From Rhynchopus sp. YZ270_cl-10 (Eukaryota > Euglenozoa > Diplonemea > Diplonemida > Diplonemidae), in assembly GCA_964035575.1 (NCBI GenBank), contig OZ037931.1:9567-73566 (forward strand): a stretch of DNA of 64,000 nucleotides, given 5' to 3'. The notes under the pieces are model-generated. The model saw only the letters and a list, made by a program, of their open reading frames with translations. It was not told the origin of the DNA and ran no database searches. Within the stretch, counting starts at the first letter, position 1. Each line of letters opens with the position of its first letter. The position numbers and the translations under genes were made by a program. Below, piece by piece: positions 58,761 to 64,000 of the stretch.

Positions 58761-59940
58761 CGGTTCCAACGCATCGGTTCTAACGCATCGGTTCTAACGC
58801 ATCGGTTCCAACGCGTCGGTTCCAACGCATCGGTTCTAACGCATGGGTTCTAACGCATGGGTTCTAACGCATCGGTTCTAACGCATCGGTTCTAACGCAT
58901 CGGTTCTAACGCATCGGTTCCAACGCATCGGTTCTAACGCATCGGTTCCAACGCATCGGTTCTAACGCATCGGTTGTAACGCATCGGTTCGAACGCATCG
59001 GTTACAACGCATCGGTTCTAACGCATCGGTTCCAACGCATCGGTTCTAACGCATCGGTTCCAACGCATCGGTTCTAACGCATCGGTTCTAACGCGTCGGT
59101 TCTAACGCATCGGTTCTAACGCATCGGTTCTAACGCATCGGTTCCAACGCATCGGTTCTAACGCATCGGTTCTAACGCATCGGTTCTAACGCATCGGTTC
59201 TAACGCATCGGTTCTAACGCGTCGGTTCTAACGCATCGGTTCCAACGCATCGGTTCTAACGCGTCGGTTCCAACGCATCGGTTCTAACGCATCGGTTGTA
59301 ACGCATCGGTTACAACGCATCGGTTCTAACGCATCGGTTCCAACGCATCGGTTCTAACGCGTTGGTTCTAACGCATCGGTTCTAACGCATCGGTTCTAAC
59401 GCATCGGTTCTAACGCATCGGTTCTAACGCATCGGTTCTAACGCATCGGTTGTAACGCATCGGTTCTAACGCGTCGGTTCTAACGCGTCGGTTCTAACGC
59501 ATCGGTTCTAACGCATCGGTTCTAACGCATCGGTTGTAACGCATCGGTTCTAACGCATCGGTTGTAACGCATCGGTTCTAACGCATCGGTTCTAACGCAT
59601 CGGTTCTAACGCGTCGGTTCTAACGCATCGGTTCTAACGCATCGGTTCTAACGCATCGGTTCCAACGCATCGGTTCTAACGCATCGGTTCTAACGCATCG
59701 GTTCTAACGCATCGGTTCTAACGCATCGGTTCTAACGCATCGGTTGTAACGCATCGGTTCTAACGCATCGGTTCTAACGCATCGGTTCTAACGCATCGGT
59801 TCCAACGCATCGGTTCTAACGCATCGGTTCTAACGCATCGGTTCTAACGCATCGGTTGTAACGCATCGGTTCTAACGCATCGGTTCTAACGCATCGGTTC
59901 TAACGCGTCGGTTCTAACGCATCGGTTCTAACGCATCGGT
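58761..59940. repeat. higher-order duplicated block in the satellite, copy 1
   Basis: This block of variant units recurs at 61561-62740, exactly 2800 bp (200 units) away, in the same order, including rare variants such as the paired gcatggg units near 58852 and 58866 and the ttcgaacg unit near 58989. Similarity continues beyond at offsets of 2828 and then 3052 bp. Confidence 0.85.
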
Positions 59941-61560
59941 TCCAACGCGTCGGTTCTAACGCATCGGTTCCAACGCATCGGTTCTAACGCGTCGGTTCTA
60001 ACGCATCGGTTCTAACGCATCGGTTCTAACGCATCGGTTCTAACGCATCGGTTCTAACGCGTCGGTTCTAACGCATCGGTTCCAACGCATCGGTTCTAAC
60101 GCGTCGGTTCCAACGCATCGGTTCTAACGCATCGGTTCTAACGCATCGGTTCTAACGCATCGGTTCTAACGCATCGGTTCTAGCGCGTCGGTTCTAACGC
60201 ATCGGTTCTAACGCATCGGTTCTAACGCATCGGTTCTAACGCATCGGTTCTAACGCATCGGTTCTAACGCATCGGTTCTAACGCATCGGTTACAACGCAT
60301 CGGTTCTAACGCATCGGTTCCAAGGCATCGGTTGTAACGCATCGGTTCTAACGCATCGATTCCAACGCATCGGTTCCAACGCGTCGGTTCTAACGCATCG
60401 GTTCTAACGCATCGGTTCTAACGCATCGGTTGTAACGCATCGGTTCCAACGCATCGGTTCCAACGCATCGGTTCTAACGCATCGATTCCAACGCATCGGT
60501 TCCAACGCATCGGTTCTAACGTATCGGTTGTAACGCATCGGTTCTAACGCATCGGTTCCAACGCGTCGGTTCCAACGCATCGGTTCTAACGCGTCGGTTC
60601 TAACGCATCGGTTCTAACGCATCGGTTCTAACGCATCGGTTATAACGCATCGGTTCTAACGCATCGGTTCTAACGCATCGGTTCCAACGCATCGGTTCTA
60701 ACGCATCGGTTCCAACGCATCGGTTCTAACGCATCGGTTCTAACGCATCGGTTCTAACGCATCGGTTCTAACGCATCGGTTCTAACGCATCGGTTCTAAC
60801 GCATCGGTTCTAACGCATCGGTTCTAACGCATCGGTTCCAACGCGTCGGTTCCAACGCATCGGTTCTAACGCGTCGGTTGTAACGCATCGGTTCTAACGC
60901 ATCGGTTCCAACGCATCGGTTCTAACGCGTCGGTTCCAACGCATCGGTTCTAACGCATCGGTTCTAACGCATCGGTTCTAACGCATCGGTTCTAACGCGT
61001 CGGTTCTAACGCATCGGTTCTAACGCATCGGTTCTAACGCATCGGTTGTAACGCATCGGTTCTAACGCATCGGTTCTAACGCATCGGTTCTAACGCGTCG
61101 GTTCTAACGCATCGGTTCTAACGCATCGGTTCTAACGCATCGGTTCTAACGCATCGGTTCTAACGCGTCGGTTCTAACGCATCGGTTCCAACGCATCGGT
61201 TCTAACGCATCGGTTCTAACGCATCGGTTATAACGCATCGGTTCTAACGCATCGGTTCTAACGCATCGGTTCTAACGCATCGGTTCCAACGCATCGGTTC
61301 TAACGCATCGGTTCTCACGCATCGGTTGTAACGCATCGGTTCTAACGCGTCGGTTCCAACGCATCGGTTGTAACGCATCGGTTCTAACGCATCGGTTCTA
61401 ACGCATCGGTTCTAACGCATCGGTTCTAACGCATCGGTTCTAACGCGTCGGTTCTAACGCATCGGTTCCAACGCATCGGTTCTAACGCATCGGTTATAAC
61501 GCATCGGTTCCAACGCATCGGTTCTAACGCATCGGTTCTAACGCGTCGGTTCTAACGCAT

Positions 61561-62740
61561 CGGTTCCAACGCATCGGTTCTAACGCATCGGTTCTAACGC
61601 ATCGGTTCCAACGCGTCGGTTCCAACGCATCGGTTCTAACGCATGGGTTCTAACGCATGGGTTCTAACGCATCGGTTCTAACGCATCGGTTCTAACGCAT
61701 CGGTTCTAACGCATCGGTTCCAACGCATCGGTTCTAACGCATCGGTTCCAACGCATCGGTTCTAACGCATCGGTTGTAACGCATCGGTTCGAACGCATCG
61801 GTTACAACGCATCGGTTCTAACGCATCGGTTCCAACGCATCGGTTCTAACGCATCGGTTCCAACGCATCGGTTCTAACGCATCGGTTCTAACGCGTCGGT
61901 TCTAACGCATCGGTTCTAACGCATCGGTTCTAACGCATCGGTTCCAACGCATCGGTTCTAACGCATCGGTTCTAACGCATCGGTTCTAACGCATCGGTTC
62001 TAACGCATCGGTTCTAACGCGTCGGTTCTAACGCATCGGTTCCAACGCATCGGTTCTAACGCGTCGGTTCCAACGCATCGGTTCTAACGCATCGGTTGTA
62101 ACGCATCGGTTACAACGCATCGGTTCTAACGCATCGGTTCCAACGCATCGGTTCTAACGCGTTGGTTCTAACGCATCGGTTCTAACGCATCGGTTCTAAC
62201 GCATCGGTTCTAACGCATCGGTTCTAACGCATCGGTTCTAACGCATCGGTTGTAACGCATCGGTTCTAACGCGTCGGTTCTAACGCGTCGGTTCTAACGC
62301 ATCGGTTCTAACGCATCGGTTCTAACGCATCGGTTGTAACGCATCGGTTCTAACGCATCGGTTGTAACGCATCGGTTCTAACGCATCGGTTCTAACGCAT
62401 CGGTTCTAACGCGTCGGTTCTAACGCATCGGTTCTAACGCATCGGTTCTAACGCATCGGTTCCAACGCATCGGTTCTAACGCATCGGTTCTAACGCATCG
62501 GTTCTAACGCATCGGTTCTAACGCATCGGTTCTAACGCATCGGTTGTAACGCATCGGTTCTAACGCATCGGTTCTAACGCATCGGTTCTAACGCATCGGT
62601 TCCAACGCATCGGTTCTAACGCATCGGTTCTAACGCATCGGTTCTAACGCATCGGTTGTAACGCATCGGTTCTAACGCATCGGTTCTAACGCATCGGTTC
62701 TAACGCGTCGGTTCTAACGCATCGGTTCTAACGCATCGGT
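61561..62740. repeat. higher-order duplicated block in the satellite, copy 2
   Basis: Matches 58761-59940 unit for unit. After 62740 the match continues with two extra units (offset 2828; the rare tagcgcg unit at 60181 pairs with 63009), and a further 15- to 16-unit gain (the caaggcat unit at 60321 pairs with 63373, offset 3052). Confidence 0.85.
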
Positions 62741-64000
62741 TCTAACGCGTCGGTTCTAACGCATCGGTTCCAACGCGTCGGTTCTAACGCATCGGTTCCA
62801 ACGCATCGGTTCTAACGCGTCGGTTCTAACGCATCGGTTCTAACGCATCGGTTCTAACGCATCGGTTCTAACGCATCGGTTCTAACGCGTCGGTTCTAAC
62901 GCATCGGTTCCAACGCATCGGTTCTAACGCGTCGGTTCCAACGCATCGGTTCTAACGCATCGGTTCTAACGCATCGGTTCTAACGCATCGGTTCTAACGC
63001 ATCGGTTCTAGCGCGTCGGTTCTAACGCATCGGTTCTAACGCATCGGTTCTAACGCATCGGTTCTAACGCATCGGTTCTAACGCATCGGTTCTAACGCAT
63101 CGGTTCTAACGCATCGGTTCCAACGCATCGGTTCTAACGCGTCGGTTCCAACGCATCGGTTCTAACGCATCGGTTCTAACGCATCGGTTCTAACGCATCG
63201 GTTCTAACGCATCGGTTCTAGCGCGTCGGTTCTAACGCATCGGTTCTAACGCATCGGTTCTAACGCATCGGTTCTAACGCATCGGTTCTAACGCATCGGT
63301 TCTAACGCATCGGTTCTAACGCATCGGTTACAACGCATCGGTTCTAACGCATCGGTTCTAACGCATCGGTTCCAAGGCATCGGTTGTAACGCATCGGTTC
63401 TAACGCATCGATTCCAACGCATCGGTTCCAACGCGTCGGTTCTAACGCATCGGTTCTAACGCATCGGTTCTAACGCATCGGTTGTAACGCATCGGTTCCA
63501 ACGCATCGGTTCCAACGCATCGGTTCTAACGCATCGATTCCAACGCATCGGTTCCAACGCGTCGGTTCTAACGCATCGGTTCTAACGTATCGGTTGTAAC
63601 GCATCGGTTCTAACGCATCGGTTCCAACGCGTCGGTTCCAACGCATCGGTTCTAACGCATCGGTTCTAACGCATCGGTTATAACGCATCGGTTCTAACGC
63701 ATCGGTTCTAACGCATCGGTTCCAACGCATCGGTTCTAACGCATCGGTTCCAACGCATCGGTTCTAACGCATCGGTTCTAACGCATCGGTTCTAACGCAT
63801 CGGTTCTAACGCATCGGTTCTAACGCATCGGTTCTAACGCATCGGTTCTAACGCATCGGTTCTAACGCATCGGTTCTAACGCATCGGTTCTAACGCATCG
63901 GTTCCAACGCGTCGGTTCCAACGCATCGGTTCTAACGCGTCGGTTGTAACGCATCGGTTCTAACGCATCGGTTCCAACGCATCGGTTCTAACGCGTCGGT

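Larger units (their letters stand above)
54465..64000. repeat. satellite array, 14-bp unit gttctaacgcatcg
   Basis: Runs from 54465 to the window edge: 9536 bp, about 681 units, and continues beyond. Units near 58987, 61213 and 63971 all fall on exact multiples of 14 from the first, so there is no net insertion or deletion across the array. Variation is concentrated at unit positions 4-5 (ct, cc, gt, ac, at, cg) and 11 (a or g); rarer changes touch positions 1, 13 and 14. The first few units (about 54479-54555) are more divergent, with atcgcgtcg forms, as usual for an array edge. Because 14 is not a multiple of 3 and the common unit contains taa (tag on the other strand), no long frame survives. 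A centromeric, subtelomeric or other heterochromatic satellite is plausible. Confidence 0.97.

Noticed and set aside
54465-64000. CRISPR-like or telomeric array
   Set aside because: There are no unique spacers, the unit is continuous, and gttctaacgcatcg is not a known telomere repeat form.

Overview
The window looks like nuclear DNA of a single-celled eukaryote. Protein genes are very long and uninterrupted (one frame runs 14.3 kb), GC-rich and C-ending in codon use, and separated by AT-rich, homopolymer-rich spacers with no bacterial-type ribosome binding sites or operons. Products are secreted or membrane-anchored multidomain proteins with Pro/Thr linkers, EGF-like, LamG-like and BspA-type leucine-rich modules. 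All ten supported genes outside mobile elements, and the small gene inside one element, lie on the minus strand. A one-strand cluster of intron-poor genes is what euglenozoans (diplonemids, kinetoplastids) show, and the Pro/Thr-linked surface proteins would suit a free-living diplonemid-like flagellate. That assignment is inference; no rRNA or spliced-leader RNA was found to prove it. The standard genetic code fits (TGA and TAG stops seen).

Layout: 1-1039, two 9-bp minisatellites between G-rich tracts. 1040-1555, a small Cys-rich secreted protein. 2990-7852, a secreted 1620-aa protein joining LamG-like domains, an HExxH metallopeptidase-like domain and a sialate-O-acetylesterase-like (SASA) domain. 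9172-10854, an intracellular PB1...UBA protein with repeated Cys/His modules, in outline like p62/NBR1 cargo receptors. 12831-15860, a type I membrane protein with an internal tandem duplication. 16264-17040, a secreted Cys-repeat protein. 19170-33446, a 4758-aa surface protein with at least nine repeats of an unnamed module and a GPI-like tail. 34021-34473, a MAPEG (microsomal glutathione transferase-like) enzyme. 35986-36944, a DNA transposon-like element carrying a small acidic ORF. 37734-39426, a non-coding terminal-inverted-repeat element. 39690-46478, a type I membrane protein with a propeller-like head and 31 EGF-like modules. 47282-48934, an S53 (sedolisin/TPP1-like) protease. 50641-53627, a ubiquitin-like/LRR protein gene interrupted by a 403-bp inverted-repeat element. 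54465-64000, a 14-bp satellite array that runs off the window.

Taken together the genes suggest a cell-surface and extracellular-digestion repertoire (protease, metallopeptidase-like and carbohydrate-esterase modules; adhesive EGF, LamG and unnamed-module proteins), plus two ubiquitin-fold proteins and one membrane detoxification/eicosanoid-type enzyme. Nothing shows that they act in one pathway. The most notable observations are the satellite's strict 14-bp register, the cleanly inserted element in the LRR gene whose exact removal rejoins both frames, the PB1/UBA protein, and the unnamed repeat module of the giant protein.
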